Of a DNA stretch of 64,000 nt, positions 24,618-34,353 are shown one piece after another. A program made the position numbers and the translations under genes. Numbering within the stretch: position 1 is the first letter of the stretch; each line of letters opens with the position of its first letter. The stretch spans positions 3,594,001 to 3,658,000 of the forward strand of contig NC_019682.1 in assembly GCF_000316575.1 (NCBI RefSeq), in the 5' to 3' direction. Source of the stretch: Calothrix sp. PCC 7507 (GTDB lineage: Bacteria; Cyanobacteriota; Cyanobacteriia; Cyanobacteriales; Nostocaceae). The notes below the pieces were generated by a model. The model worked only from the letters and a program-made list of their open reading frames with translations. It searched no databases and was not told the origin of the DNA.

Positions 24618-25097
24618 ATGATTCGACAAAGCACGCCCGATGATGCGACTGCGTTGATCGCTGTGGCTGAGGCATCTGGCTTATTCGAGCCAGAACAAAC
24701 CGCAGAACTCGCACACATGCTAGATCAACACTTCAATGGCGTTACTGACAGCCACGACTACTGGTTTACCTACGACGACAACAAACCTGTGGGCGTTGCG
24801 TATGCTGCACCGGAGCGCATGACTGAAGGGACATGGAACCTGTATCTGATCGCCATTCATCCTGAGCATCAAAGGCAAGGACGCGGCAAAGCCTTACTCA
24901 CCCATGTCGAGAAAATATTGACGGAACGTGGCGAACGTGTGTTACTCGTGGAAACGTCTGGGACGAAGAGCTTTGAGTACGTTCGGGCGTTCTACCGCAA
25001 GAGCGGTTATGACGAGGAAGCGCGGATTCGAGACTTCTACACAGATGGGGTTGACAAAATCATTTTCCGAAAGGCACTGTGTAATCCTGTAACATAA
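24618..25097 (+). CDS. GNAT family N-acetyltransferase
   Basis: The frame opens at 24573, but homology-like sequence starts at the ATG at 24618 (MIRQSTPDDATALIAVAEASGLF), giving about 159 residues. The GNAT acetyl-CoA site is clear: LYLIAIHPEHQRQGRGKALLTHVEKIL (Q/R-x-x-G-x-G/A) and the later FYRKSGYDEEARIRDFY. The substrate is unknown. It is more GC-rich than the surrounding repeats and stands alone downstream of two miniature elements, so its promoter may have been disturbed or supplied by them. Confidence 0.85.
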   Translation: MIRQSTPDDATALIAVAEASGLFEPEQTAELAHMLDQHFNGVTDSHDYWFTYDDNKPVGVAYAAPERMTEGTWNLYLIAIHPEHQRQGRGKALLTHVEKILTERGERVLLVETSGTKSFEYVRAFYRKSGYDEEARIRDFYTDGVDKIIFRKALCNPVT

Positions 25098-25234
25098 CCA
25101 TCCCAGACACCAGAGCGTTGGTGTCGAGCGTTTTGCAAATGGAAAATCTACTCCTAGTCCTAGTGCGAGTCGTTAGCCCTGAAGTTATTGGTGGGAGAGG
25201 TGGTTTTAATTTGTCTGTCATGCCTTAACCAGAT

Positions 25235-25346
25235 ACTATAAAAAACCGATTCTATGACCAATACCTGCGCCATTTTTTTGTAGGTTGGGTTGAGGCACGA
25301 AACCCAACCTACGAATCTAGACACTATAAAAAACCGATTCTATGAC
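25235..25346. repeat. Hairpin repeat flanked by 24-bp direct repeats
   Basis: Identical 24-bp copies (beginning ACTATAAAAAACCGATTCTA) at 25235-25258 and 25323-25346 bracket a hairpin reading GTAGGTTGGGTT ... AACCCAACCTAC at about 25281-25313, a common cyanobacterial dispersed palindrome. The whole 25098-25572 gap upstream of acs holds no gene; its AT-rich right part (25360-25572) probably contains the acs promoter and leader. Confidence 0.8.
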
Positions 25347-25572
25347 AGGATATTTTAAGTAAATATTCTGAAAATGCAGCTATTTAACTAGCAAAAATCC
25401 CTGTTAACAACCACTCACTACCTCATATAAAGTTTGGGAGGGCTTGATTGTGGCTAAATCCGGATAGTGTGGGCAAGTATACTATAAATATCATCATTCC
25501 TTAACAAAAATCAAAATTATTCAGAGTTAATTCCATTACAGAATAGTTCTCATTCACAACTTTGTTACAAAC

Positions 25573-27543
25573 ATGTCTCAACCAACCATAGAATCAATCC
25601 TACAAGAGAATCGCTTATTTCATCCCCCTGAGAAATTCTCCCAAAACGCTTATATCAGGAACCTGGCAGATTATCAGGAACTTTACGACAAGGCTAAAGC
25701 CGATCCCCAGCAATTTTGGGGGGAATTGGCAGAAATTGAGTTGCACTGGTTCAAAAAATGGGAAAAGGTACTAGACTGGCAACCGCCTTTTGCTAAATGG
25801 TTTGTTGGGGGCAAGATTAATATTTCTTACAACTGTCTTGACAGACACCTGACTACTTGGCGCAAAAATAAAGCGGCGCTGATTTGGGAAGGGGAACCAG
25901 GCGATTCGCGGACTCTCACCTATGCTCAATTGCATCGCGAAGTTTGCCAGTTTGCGAATGCGCTGAAACAATTAGGTGTGCAAAAAGGCGATCGCGTTGG
26001 GATCTATATGCCAATGATCCCCGAAGCAGCGATCGCTATGTTAGCCTGTGCCCGCATCGGCGCGCCCCATAGTGTCGTATTTGGCGGGTTCAGTGCGGAA
26101 GCTTTGCGCGACAGGCTCATCGATGCAGAAGCCAAGTTAGTGATCACGGCTGATGGTGGTTGGCGCAAAGATGCGATCGTCCCACTCAAAGAGCAAGTAG
26201 ACAAAGCCTTAGCTAATGACGCTGTCCCCAACGTCAAAAATGTCCTAGTGGTGAAGCGCACAGGTCAACAAACACACATGGAACCTGGTAAAGACTACTG
26301 GTGGCATGATTTGCAAAAAACCGTGTCAGCCCATTGTCCAGCCGAACCAATGGACAGCGAAGATGTGCTGTTTATCCTCTACACTTCTGGTAGCACTGGC
26401 AAACCAAAGGGTGTTGTCCATACAACGGCTGGTTATAACTTATACACACACCAAACTACCAAATGGATTTTCGACCTGCAAGACACTGATATCTACTGGT
26501 GTACTGCCGATGTCGGCTGGATTACAGGCCATAGCTACATCGTCTACGGGCCGCTTTCCAATGGTGCAACAACGCTGATGTATGAAGGTGCGCCCCGTGC
26601 TTCTAATCCTGGCTGTTTCTGGGATGTGATTGAAAAATACGGCGTCACGATTTTTTATACCGCACCTACGGCTATTCGGGCATTTATTAAAATGGGCGAA
26701 CAGCATCCCAATGCACGTAATCTGTCTTCCTTGCGTCTATTAGGAACCGTTGGTGAACCCATTAACCCCGAAGCTTGGATGTGGTATCACAGGGTAATTG
26801 GTGGCGAACGCTGCCCAATTGTCGATACTTGGTGGCAAACAGAAACAGGCGGCATTATGATTACACCATTACCAGGAGCGATCGCCACCAAACCTGGTTC
26901 AGCAACTCGTCCCTTTCCGGGAATTATTGCAGATATCGTTGATTTAGAAGGCAATTCTGTACCCGATAACGAAGGTGGTTATCTGGCGGTGCGTCATCCT
27001 TGGCCAGGGATGATGCGGACAGTCTACGGCGATCCTGAACGCTTCCGCCGCACCTACTGGGAACATATCCCTCCCAAAAATGGCAAATATACTTACTTTG
27101 CTGGTGATGGGGCGAGAAAGGATGAAGACGGTTACTTTTGGGTAATGGGACGTGTTGATGATGTGTTAAATGTGTCAGGACACCGCCTGGGCACTATGGA
27201 AGTAGAATCAGCTTTGGTATCCCATCCAGCGGTTGCAGAAGCGGCGGTAGTCGGTAAACCTGATGAACTCAAAGGTGAAGAAGTAGTCGCTTTTGTAACT
27301 TTAGAAGGAACTTATCAAGGTAGCGAGGAACTGAGTAAAGAACTCAAGCAACACGTAGTTAAAGAAATTGGTGCGATCGCCCGTCCCGGCGAAATCCGCT
27401 TTACAGACGCTTTGCCAAAAACGCGATCGGGTAAAATTATGCGGCGATTACTGCGAAATTTAGCAGCAGGACAAGAGGTATCTGGTGATACTTCGACTCT
27501 AGAAGATCGCAGTGTATTAGATAAATTGCGTGAAGGTACGTAA
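25573..27543 (+). CDS. acs: Acetyl-CoA synthetase (acetate-CoA ligase, AMP-forming)
   Basis: The 656-residue enzyme activates acetate to acetyl-CoA through acetyl-AMP. Landmarks of the ANL superfamily: [17 protein letters not shown] (P-loop, about 270), [11 protein letters not shown] (about 425), [33 protein letters not shown] (hinge and A8 motif, about 520-550) and the C-terminal [12 protein letters not shown] with the catalytic lysine, which in many bacteria is regulated by acetylation. Length and motif order match full-length Acs. It is monocistronic, followed by a short AGTTAACAGTGAAC repeat. Confidence 0.97.
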   Translation: MSQPTIESILQENRLFHPPEKFSQNAYIRNLADYQELYDKAKADPQQFWGELAEIELHWFKKWEKVLDWQPPFAKWFVGGKINISYNCLDRHLTTWRKNKAALIWEGEPGDSRTLTYAQLHREVCQFANALKQLGVQKGDRVGIYMPMIPEAAIAMLACARIGAPHSVVFGGFSAEALRDRLIDAEAKLVITADGGWRKDAIVPLKEQVDKALANDAVPNVKNVLVVKRTGQQTHMEPGKDYWWHDLQKTVSAHCPAEPMDSEDVLFILYTSGSTGKPKGVVHTTAGYNLYTHQTTKWIFDLQDTDIYWCTADVGWITGHSYIVYGPLSNGATTLMYEGAPRASNPGCFWDVIEKYGVTIFYTAPTAIRAFIKMGEQHPNARNLSSLRLLGTVGEPINPEAWMWYHRVIGGERCPIVDTWWQTETGGIMITPLPGAIATKPGSATRPFPGIIADIVDLEGNSVPDNEGGYLAVRHPWPGMMRTVYGDPERFRRTYWEHIPPKNGKYTYFAGDGARKDEDGYFWVMGRVDDVLNVSGHRLGTMEVESALVSHPAVAEAAVVGKPDELKGEEVVAFVTLEGTYQGSEELSKELKQHVVKEIGAIARPGEIRFTDALPKTRSGKIMRRLLRNLAAGQEVSGDTSTLEDRSVLDKLREGT

Positions 27544-27697
27544 AACAGTTAACAGTGAACTAGCTGATCATTGATGACTGATTACGGAATTAGCGAGAAT
27601 TGCTATGTAGCCAATTAACAATGTGGCGCGTCATGTCAATACATAACGCGCCCACAATTTATTATGGGATCAGGACATTATGGAGGCATTGAGAGCA

Positions 27698-28396
27698 ATG
27701 AAGTTGAAGAGACAGCTAAAATTAGTATTTGTTCAACCTCTTGGCTGCATAACATTGAGTATCATCACCACAATTTTGATCTCCCCCTCAGTGTTAGCAA
27801 TTCCTATCAAAACTGCTGGTAATTTAACTAAATATTCCCCTGTTCAAGTCAATCAAGCAAGACAACAGCCGCAAAAAATAGCCCAGTTGTCAGACAATGA
27901 ACAAACAGAGCGATCGCAACTCCTACAACAAGCAAATTTTTTATATAATCAGGGAGACTTGAAAGCAGCAGAGGAAAATTTTCGCAAATTTCTGAAAAAA
28001 TTCCCAGAAGATGCTTTTGGACACTTTCAATTAGGAAACGTACTTTTTTATCAAAAAAAACCTGAAGAAGCAATTAGTGCTTATCGAGAAGCCATTCGCT
28101 TTAAATCACAATATGCTTTGGCTTACAATGCTATTGGTATGGCTTACGCTAGCCAAAGTCGCTGGGAAGAAGCTTTGACCGAATATCAAAAAGCTCTAGA
28201 AATTAACCCTAATTATGGCGATGCATTAACTAATTCAGCGTTAGTATTGTGGCAAACCAATAAAAAAGATAAGGCTGTATCTTCTTTAGAAAAAGCTTTA
28301 GCTATCTTCAAATCACAAAATAGAAATGAAAAAGCTAATCAAGTTCAACAAATTTTACAGCAGATAAAAACTGCCGATGCTCCTAATCTTTCATAA
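27698..28396 (+). CDS. Exported TPR-repeat protein
   Basis: The start at 27698 (MKLKRQLKLVFVQPLGCITLSIITTILISPSVLA) gives a proper signal peptide, and GGAGG lies upstream of it; the frame also permits ATG at 27680. After a linker, residues about 80-220 form at least four tetratricopeptide repeats (LYNQGDLKAAEENFRKFLKKFPEDAFGHFQLGNVLFYQKKPEEAISAYREAI..., ALTEYQKALEINPNYGDALTNSALV). It probably acts as a scaffold in the periplasm or thylakoid lumen. No catalytic domain is present. The 276-bp gap after it holds no gene. Confidence 0.85.
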   Translation: MKLKRQLKLVFVQPLGCITLSIITTILISPSVLAIPIKTAGNLTKYSPVQVNQARQQPQKIAQLSDNEQTERSQLLQQANFLYNQGDLKAAEENFRKFLKKFPEDAFGHFQLGNVLFYQKKPEEAISAYREAIRFKSQYALAYNAIGMAYASQSRWEEALTEYQKALEINPNYGDALTNSALVLWQTNKKDKAVSSLEKALAIFKSQNRNEKANQVQQILQQIKTADAPNLS

Positions 28397-28672
28397 GAAT
28401 CAAGATAATTTTGTCTTTTGCAGAGTTGAGCGATCGCCTTTTACCTTAAACTTTAACAAGAAAATGCCATTGTGTAATAGCATACTACTGTGATTGCAAA
28501 ATCTAGATGCAGGGCAATAGCTATGCGGAGATAATTAGGCTTTAGAAGGGATCTGTATATTAGATCATCAGTTGTGGTAAAACGCATGACGCTAATCTAC
28601 TGTAATTCTGAATCAGGGTAGGCAAAACAGTCTACCCTTTGCTATTCAAGCTGAATTAAAATAGGTATGTAG

Positions 28673-29158
28673 ATGAGGGATGCACTAGGACAAAGAGGCG
28701 AAGCGATCTTTACAGTATTAATGACTGAGTTCCACTCTCAGGCTGGTCCTATTTTCAAGCCACAGTTTTTAGGAGATAAATGGCAGTATGTTGATTTTAT
28801 CGTGGAATTAGTCGGTAACGGTCAGTCTGTTCCTTTCTTCTTTGTACAAGTCAAAACAACAAGAGAAGGTTATACCAAACAACTCAAGCGCCTCAAGGTT
28901 AAAGTACGAAAAGAGCATGTTATGGGTTTAGCATCTTATCCAGCACCAACTTATATAGTAGGTATTGATGAAACCCAAAAAAGAGGTTATGTCGTTTCTG
29001 CCAATGGTGAAAATTTAAGCTCTCTCTCAAGTTTATCTACTAATTTTCTGATTAATCATCAAAATAGAGAAATTCTTTGGCACGAGGTAAATAATTTTTG
29101 GAATCAATACAAACACAAAAACTTATTATCGCAATTTTGTGATCAGGAATGGAGATAA
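28673..29158 (+). CDS. DUF4365-like PD-(D/E)XK domain protein (first of pair)
   Basis: This 161-residue protein carries a nuclease-like core: VDFIVELVG followed about 20 residues later by FFFVQVKTTREGYTK, the D...(E/Q)-x-K arrangement of PD-(D/E)XK endonucleases (QVK in place of EVK). A tail includes a conserved-looking YIVGIDETQKRGYVVSANG. The product is soluble and has no DNA-recognition domain. It overlaps the region just before the next gene, whose ribosome-binding site lies within its last codons, so the two are coupled. Role unknown; DUF4365-like proteins occur in defence contexts. Confidence 0.65.
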   Translation: MRDALGQRGEAIFTVLMTEFHSQAGPIFKPQFLGDKWQYVDFIVELVGNGQSVPFFFVQVKTTREGYTKQLKRLKVKVRKEHVMGLASYPAPTYIVGIDETQKRGYVVSANGENLSSLSSLSTNFLINHQNREILWHEVNNFWNQYKHKNLLSQFCDQEWR

Positions 29159-29162
29159 AAAT

Positions 29163-29648
29163 ATGCAAATAGAACAACCTTGGTATATTAGTTTACGGGC
29201 GGAAGCCTTAGCAACAGTATTTTTAACTGAGCGTGATGATTTGATTGTTTTGCCACAGCAAAAAGATAAAGGCTTAGATTTATTAGTCACAATAACCAAA
29301 AATGGTAATCCTAGTGGTAGGCTCTTTGGTGTAGAAGTGAAAGCAACAGCTTCTAGCTCTGAATTAACTCAGGATAATGAGAATTATAATCTCAGAAAAA
29401 ACGGATTTAATAGCACAAATTTTTTCAGAGATTTACCCTTTCCAGTATGTTTATTTTTCTTCACTTTAGATAATGATCAAGGTTACTACAAATGGATTTT
29501 AGAGCCTATTGTCAAAAGTCAAAACAATATTGGCTTACACTTGAACGAAAGTGATGAATTAAAAAAAATCACTGACAAAGAAATCGCTAATATAATTTCA
29601 TTAGTAAATAGCTGGTATGATAATAAGAGTAATCTAAGACAGGCATAG
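29163..29648 (+). CDS. DUF4365-like PD-(D/E)XK domain protein (second of pair)
   Basis: The start at 29163 (MQIEQPWYISLRAEALATVFL) is preferred because GGAG sits 10 bp upstream; the longer frame begins at 29139 inside the previous gene. The 161-residue product has LPQQKDKGLDLLVTI followed by GRLFGVEVKATASSSEL, a full D...E-V-K nuclease-type triad. It then has NFFRDLPFPVCLFFFTLDNDQGYYKWI, typical of DUF4365 proteins. It shares fold but little sequence with the upstream protein. The two may form a heteromeric nuclease. Confidence 0.7.
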   Translation: MQIEQPWYISLRAEALATVFLTERDDLIVLPQQKDKGLDLLVTITKNGNPSGRLFGVEVKATASSSELTQDNENYNLRKNGFNSTNFFRDLPFPVCLFFFTLDNDQGYYKWILEPIVKSQNNIGLHLNESDELKKITDKEIANIISLVNSWYDNKSNLRQA

Positions 29649-29796
29649 GATTAGCTTGTTTAAGCTATTAGAATCATAAACAAGAGATTTGAAAAGTTAA
29701 GAGTCGTTTTTATTCGGACATACTTTTACTTTCAAGTAATTAGCCTCATAATTGCAATTTTAAGATAAAATTCATGCATAATTTGGATTAAAGCCT

Positions 29797-30576
29797 ATGA
29801 CTTCCCTATCGGCATTAACTTTACCAGACCACACCCAGCTACCAGACTCAGATGGGACATTTGGGAAAAATTGGCAAGAACACCCTCAAAGTATTTTACT
29901 CACTGACTCCATTAAACCAGTTTTAGAACAACGCCATCCCGATGGTCAATATTGTATTGGACAAGATTCTGGTATCTATTGGCGCTTGACAGATCCTCCA
30001 GAGAAAGGTGCCCAAGCACCAGATTGGTTTTATGTACCCCATGTACCGCCTACTCTCGATGGCAAAACACGCCGTTCTTATGTGCTGTGGAAGGAGTATG
30101 TCGCGCCGTTGATTGTGCTGGAATTTGTTTCTGGAGACGGTACAGAGGAACGGGATACAACACCGCCATCTCGCGGGGAAGGCGGGAAGATGGGTAAGTT
30201 TTGGGTGTATGAGCAAGCAATTCGTGTCCCTTATTATGGAATTTATGAAGTGGTAAAAGCTCAAGTTGAAGTTTACCACCTGGTAGATTTTAATTATCAA
30301 CTGATGGCACCCAACGATCGCGGACATTACCCCATTCCAGCTTTAGGTGTAGAGTTGGGAATCTGGCAAGGGTTATATCAAAATGCAGAATTACCTTGGC
30401 TGCGTTGGTGGGATGCACAAGGAAATTTATTGTTGACGGGTGAAGAACGGGCTGAGGTTGAGCGACAACGGGCTGAGGTTGAGCGCCAAAAGCGTGGGAG
30501 AATTGTAGAGAAACTGCGATCGCTTTCTGCTGAAGAACTCAATAATCTAGGAATTGATCCAGAAATGTTGGATTAA
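29797..30576 (+). CDS. Uma2 family (DUF820) endonuclease-like protein
   Basis: The 259-residue protein matches the Uma2/DUF820 family that is greatly expanded in cyanobacteria and has a PD-(D/E)XK fold. Visible blocks: APDWFYVPHVPPTLDGKTRRSYVLWKEYVAPLIVLEFVSGD (Asp and Glu of the core), YYGIYEVVKAQVEVYHL and the LGIWQGLYQNAELPWLRWWDAQGNLLLTGEERAEVERQRAEVERQ tail, where a 7-residue coiled-coil unit ERQRAEV is repeated. Its biological role is not established. It lies 150 bp after the DUF4365-like pair, possibly a local cluster of nuclease-fold genes. Confidence 0.88.
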   Translation: MTSLSALTLPDHTQLPDSDGTFGKNWQEHPQSILLTDSIKPVLEQRHPDGQYCIGQDSGIYWRLTDPPEKGAQAPDWFYVPHVPPTLDGKTRRSYVLWKEYVAPLIVLEFVSGDGTEERDTTPPSRGEGGKMGKFWVYEQAIRVPYYGIYEVVKAQVEVYHLVDFNYQLMAPNDRGHYPIPALGVELGIWQGLYQNAELPWLRWWDAQGNLLLTGEERAEVERQRAEVERQKRGRIVEKLRSLSAEELNNLGIDPEMLD

Positions 30577-30616
30577 GCAACATCATCACATAACATTTTA
30601 CAAACGTGGGGATAAA

Positions 30617-31084
30617 TTAAGACAGATTAGCGATCGCCCGATTCAAAATTTGAGAAAATATTTCACGTTCAGCAATAGAAACACCTTGCATTGCTTCCTC
30701 ACGCAACTCTACAGCTATTGGCGGCAATATTGTTTCTAGTTCTTTACCTGCATCCGTCAGCCAAATCCGCCAGATGCGGCGATCTTGTACATCCCGTTTT
30801 CGACGCACCAAGCCGCGTTCTTCCATCCGATCTAGAACACCTGTTAAAGTGCCTCCTACTTGTTTGAGTTTATCACCAATACTGGAAGTAGGTAAACCAT
30901 CTTCTTGCCACAAACAACACAATACCAACCAGTGAAATGGCGTTAATCCAAATGGTTCTAGCATCTCAGTAAACTTGCGTCCGAACAGTTGTGAGAGCAA
31001 TTTGATTCTATAGCCGAGATTGTATGGTGCCAGGACTTGCTGCCACGATTCCAAAACTGGGGAATGATCGGATTGAGCAACCAT
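30617..31084 (-). CDS. MarR family transcriptional regulator
   Basis: The 155-residue protein has the MarR winged-helix layout: dimer helices (YRIKLLSQLFGRKFTEMLEPFGLTPFHWLVLCCLWQ), the recognition helix region (SSIGDKLKQVGGTLTGVLDRMEERGLVRRKRDVQDRRIWRIWLTDAGKEL) with the conserved DxRx wing, and a C-terminal dimer helix. It likely represses genes in response to a small ligand. The nearest gene on the same strand is the upstream glycosyltransferase (74 bp away), so the two could share a transcript. No operator palindrome was identified. Confidence 0.92.
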   Translation of the reverse strand: MVAQSDHSPVLESWQQVLAPYNLGYRIKLLSQLFGRKFTEMLEPFGLTPFHWLVLCCLWQEDGLPTSSIGDKLKQVGGTLTGVLDRMEERGLVRRKRDVQDRRIWRIWLTDAGKELETILPPIAVELREEAMQGVSIAEREIFSQILNRAIANLS

Positions 31085-31158
31085 AAGGGAAATTATTTAG
31101 TGTGCGTAGCATTATAACTAAATTAATATGCCTTGACAAGAGACGCGTTGTGTAGGTT

Positions 31159-32814
31159 TTAGGGTAAAACTTGAATCAACTGGTAGTCTTGTACTGTACC
31201 AATAATGCGGTAAGGCGTGGGTCGTTTTGTAGTTTTTGGTGCAGATATCCAAGCATAACTGAAAAGTGGCAATTGGGAAATAGTTTTGACTTGTTTACCG
31301 TGAATAGGAGTGTAGAAATTGAGTAGTATCGAGTTTTTGTCATCTGCTTGTGCAAAATAGACGGGATGAGATTGGAGAATAGAGGCGATCGCTTTTTGTT
31401 GAAAAAACACTCTAAACTCAGGATTATAGTCACCTAAAAAGCCTAAACTACCAGCCAAAGCCAAAGTCAACCAACAGGGAATTAACCAACTTGCCACCCA
31501 GTAACGAGATGAAAGAAACTTTTGACCAAAGTGATAACGTCCCATCCATACTAAAGGTAAAGTCAACCAACCTAATCCCAAAGCAAAAGCCAGAGTTGCA
31601 TATTTACTAATGTAGGCATCAAGAGAAGTCAACGCAATTATACTCGCTAGCAAAAGCACAACACTAAATAAACCAAAACCATAACTAAGGTTGCGAGGAA
31701 GATTTGCCTTCGCTGATATAACAAAAGAGGATAATACTTTTCTTTGCTCTTTTCGCTGTATAAATCCCATATCATAAATTTTGCCCAACCACTCTAAACC
31801 TACAGATGCCAGCAATGCAATGAAAGGATAAAGACAAAGAGCATAGTGAGGCAGACGAGTAGAAAAAAGACTCAGTTCAGCAAATAGCACTAAGGGAAAA
31901 CCAACTAATATCAACTGATAACGAGGAAGCGGACGATAGATGGTTACACCTAAACCCAAAAGACTGAAAAAGAACCAAGGAAATGATTTTAAAGGCAAAT
32001 TCCAGAGATAAAATAATATGCCATTGTGGTTACGCTCTTCGGAATTTAGATCCCAAACAAACTGAAACAATTCCCCAAATGTCAGATTACCATAGCGCCA
32101 CCAACTAAACCATAACCAAATCAAGGTAGGAATTAAACCAATTGCAAACCCTAAATACAACATAGGTTTAGCAAGATGACGGTGACGGCGATGTTCTCCA
32201 ATTAAATAAGGTAATAAAGCTATCATTGGTAAAAAAATCATAAAGCTTCTGACTAAGAAACCCAAACCAAAACTTAACCCACCAATAAAAATCCAAATAG
32301 AGCTATATTTAGGATATATTTCAGCTTTTAACAACGACAAAATAGCCAAAAGTACCAACATAATCATTGGTACATCAGGAGATACCATGCGACAAGATTG
32401 TAGCCACAGAAATTCCACACTCAAAATAGCAGCAGCTAACCAAGCTAATTTTTTTCCTAAAAATATATTGCCAATTTCATAAAAAATTAAGAGGCTAAAA
32501 ATGCCAGCAATCATACTAGGGAGCCTAGCACTAGCTTCACTAGTACCAAATAACTTGTAGGTAATTGCAATTAACCAATATATTCCAGGGGTTTTATGAT
32601 GAGCATGACCCCAAGGCGCTACCCAATCACCTAAGTCTAACATTTGACGCGATCGCCAAGCGTACAGTCCTTCATCATGCGCTATCAGGCTACTCTCCCC
32701 AGAACTGCATAACAGCAGAGGAAGCATCCAAATTAAGAGACTGCAATAGGGAAATTGCACCAAACGGTGGGTTTGTTGCCAAACGGCTCGAAATAATTGT
32801 TGTTTATATAACAT
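31159..32814 (-). CDS. ArnT/PMT-like membrane glycosyltransferase
   Basis: The 551-residue protein has roughly 11-12 membrane spans. The first extracytoplasmic loop holds the dolichyl-phosphate-mannosyltransferase/ArnT signature around DEGLYAWRSRQMLDLGDWVAPWGHAHHKTPGIYWL (catalytic Asp/Glu), followed by FGTSEASARLPSMIAGI. A soluble C-terminal part (YFAQADDKNSILLNFYT...) is typical. It probably transfers a sugar from a polyprenyl-phosphate donor to lipid or protein at the outer face of the plasma membrane. The substrate cannot be read from sequence. It is divergent from the methyltransferase gene at 32954. Confidence 0.88.
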   Translation of the reverse strand: MLYKQQLFRAVWQQTHRLVQFPYCSLLIWMLPLLLCSSGESSLIAHDEGLYAWRSRQMLDLGDWVAPWGHAHHKTPGIYWLIAITYKLFGTSEASARLPSMIAGIFSLLIFYEIGNIFLGKKLAWLAAAILSVEFLWLQSCRMVSPDVPMIMLVLLAILSLLKAEIYPKYSSIWIFIGGLSFGLGFLVRSFMIFLPMIALLPYLIGEHRRHRHLAKPMLYLGFAIGLIPTLIWLWFSWWRYGNLTFGELFQFVWDLNSEERNHNGILFYLWNLPLKSFPWFFFSLLGLGVTIYRPLPRYQLILVGFPLVLFAELSLFSTRLPHYALCLYPFIALLASVGLEWLGKIYDMGFIQRKEQRKVLSSFVISAKANLPRNLSYGFGLFSVVLLLASIIALTSLDAYISKYATLAFALGLGWLTLPLVWMGRYHFGQKFLSSRYWVASWLIPCWLTLALAGSLGFLGDYNPEFRVFFQQKAIASILQSHPVYFAQADDKNSILLNFYTPIHGKQVKTISQLPLFSYAWISAPKTTKRPTPYRIIGTVQDYQLIQVLP

Positions 32815-32953
32815 TAATTGAATGTTGCCAGGTTAACTCACGTATTGGTCATTCTGTTTTGAAAATGTGTACGGTAGTATACAAAATGCTCGATCAAAAG
32901 CCTAGTGTAAATTGGCATAATTTTGCTAAAGAACTGAAAAAAACAGACATTTT

Positions 32954-33607
32954 ATGATATTCAGACCAAATCAACGCCTCAAACTAGATGAAACAGACGA
33001 CAAGCTGTTTTATGCTTACCCTCGCTTCGTCACCCATGTCGATGAGGGCTTTATTCAACAGCTAACAGATTTATATCGTGAGCGACTCCAACCCAATACA
33101 CGCATATTGGATATGATGAGCAGCTGGGTGTCTCATCTGCCAGAAGAAATGCAGTTTGCCCACATTGAGGGGCACGGACTCAATGCAGAAGAGTTAGCGC
33201 GTAATCCCCGATTAAATCATTACTTTGTCCAAAATCTCAACGAAAATCCGCGGCTACCTTTGCCAGATCAAGAATTTGATGCAGTTATAAACTGCGTCTC
33301 AGTGCAATATGTGCAGTATCCAGAAGCAGTATTTTCAGAAATTCACCGCATCCTCAAACCTGGCGGCGTAGCTATTATCAGCTTTTCTAACCGCATGTTT
33401 TTTCAAAAAGCGATTCAAGCCTGGCGGGATGCGTCAGAAGCGAATAGGGTGGAATTAGTCAAACGCTACTTTGCCTCAGTACCAGGATTCACAGCCCCAG
33501 AGGTGATTGTCAATAAGTCAACAGCACCAAATTTCCTACAATGGTTAGGTGCTACGGGAGGAGATCCGTTCTATGCTGTTATGGCTTACCGTAGTGAAGT
33601 CAACTGA
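32954..33607 (+). CDS. SAM-dependent methyltransferase
   Basis: The 217-residue protein carries a class I methyltransferase core, somewhat degenerate at motif I (TRILDMMSSWVSHLPEE rather than a glycine-rich loop). It continues with LPDQEFDAVINCVSVQYVQYPEAVFSEIHRILKPGGVAIISFSNRMF, the motif IV-VI stretch of Methyltransf_11 proteins. The altered motif I is the feature of a cyanobacterial/plant subgroup whose substrate is not known to me. The overlapping frame on this strand from 32565 looks like a shadow of the divergent glycosyltransferase. Confidence 0.82.
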   Translation: MIFRPNQRLKLDETDDKLFYAYPRFVTHVDEGFIQQLTDLYRERLQPNTRILDMMSSWVSHLPEEMQFAHIEGHGLNAEELARNPRLNHYFVQNLNENPRLPLPDQEFDAVINCVSVQYVQYPEAVFSEIHRILKPGGVAIISFSNRMFFQKAIQAWRDASEANRVELVKRYFASVPGFTAPEVIVNKSTAPNFLQWLGATGGDPFYAVMAYRSEVN

Positions 33608-33795
33608 AGGCTGGGGACTGGGGATAAGGAGAATAACCTTGACTCTTGACTCCTGACTCCTGATTCCTGACTCTGACTCCTGACAATTTATACCTACTTA
33701 CCCACCAATAATTATCAAAAAGTAAATTTTCCTGGTTAAAGTCGATACAAGCGTTGATAATTGCCTCAAAGCTAAAGCATATGGAGAAGCTGAAC

Positions 33796-34305
33796 ATGAA
33801 TTTTTCCCGTGAGCGTAAGATGTTAGCTGCTGTATTACTGTCAGTGTTATTACTGACTACAGCATGTTCCACTAAAGCACCCAGTCGTTTTGACCAAGCG
33901 CAGCAAGAAAGTAGTCGGCAAAAAAGCGGTCAAGCAGTTGCTAAAGATGCAACACAGGGTGGCAAATTAAACAAATTCTTCCCATCTGCAGGAGATGGCT
34001 ACCAGCGCGTTTATACTCAAGAGAAAAAGGGCTTTTCGGAAGCAAACTTGAAAAAAGGTGGTAAAACCGTAGCTCAACTTGCTGTTTCTGATACTACCAG
34101 CCTTCCTGATGCAGCCGCAAAATTCTCGAAAAGCACCAAGAAAATTGGTGGTTATCCCGCAGTCACAGTTGGTAAAACTCAAACTTCAGTTTTGGCGGGT
34201 AAGTTTCAAGTAAAAGTGATTTCCAAAGATCCTACATTTACAGAGAGCGATCGCGCAGCTTGGATTGAGAAATTTAACCTTGATGGTTTGGCTAAACAAA
34301 AATAA
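33796..34305 (+). CDS. Predicted lipoprotein
   Basis: The start at 33796 is chosen because GGAGAAG lies 6 bp upstream; two earlier in-frame ATGs precede it. The product has a lipoprotein signal MNFSRERKMLAAVLLSVLLLTTACS with lipobox L-T-T-A-C, so the mature protein is anchored at the cysteine. The mature part, about 145 residues, includes FFPSAGDGYQRVYTQEKKGFSEANL and KIGGYPAVTVGKTQTSVLAGKFQVKVIS, with no family recognised beyond cyanobacterial hypotheticals. It is 48 bp upstream of the next gene, probably cotranscribed. Confidence 0.82.
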   Translation: MNFSRERKMLAAVLLSVLLLTTACSTKAPSRFDQAQQESSRQKSGQAVAKDATQGGKLNKFFPSAGDGYQRVYTQEKKGFSEANLKKGGKTVAQLAVSDTTSLPDAAAKFSKSTKKIGGYPAVTVGKTQTSVLAGKFQVKVISKDPTFTESDRAAWIEKFNLDGLAKQK

Positions 34306-34353
34306 GCCGTTTGTAGGACATGAACATCAAAAACGCTAAATAAGGAGATTTTT

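Noticed and set aside
32565-32957. 130-codon plus-strand frame before the methyltransferase
   Set aside because: Most of it lies antisense to the membrane glycosyltransferase, and its composition is that of a shadow frame.
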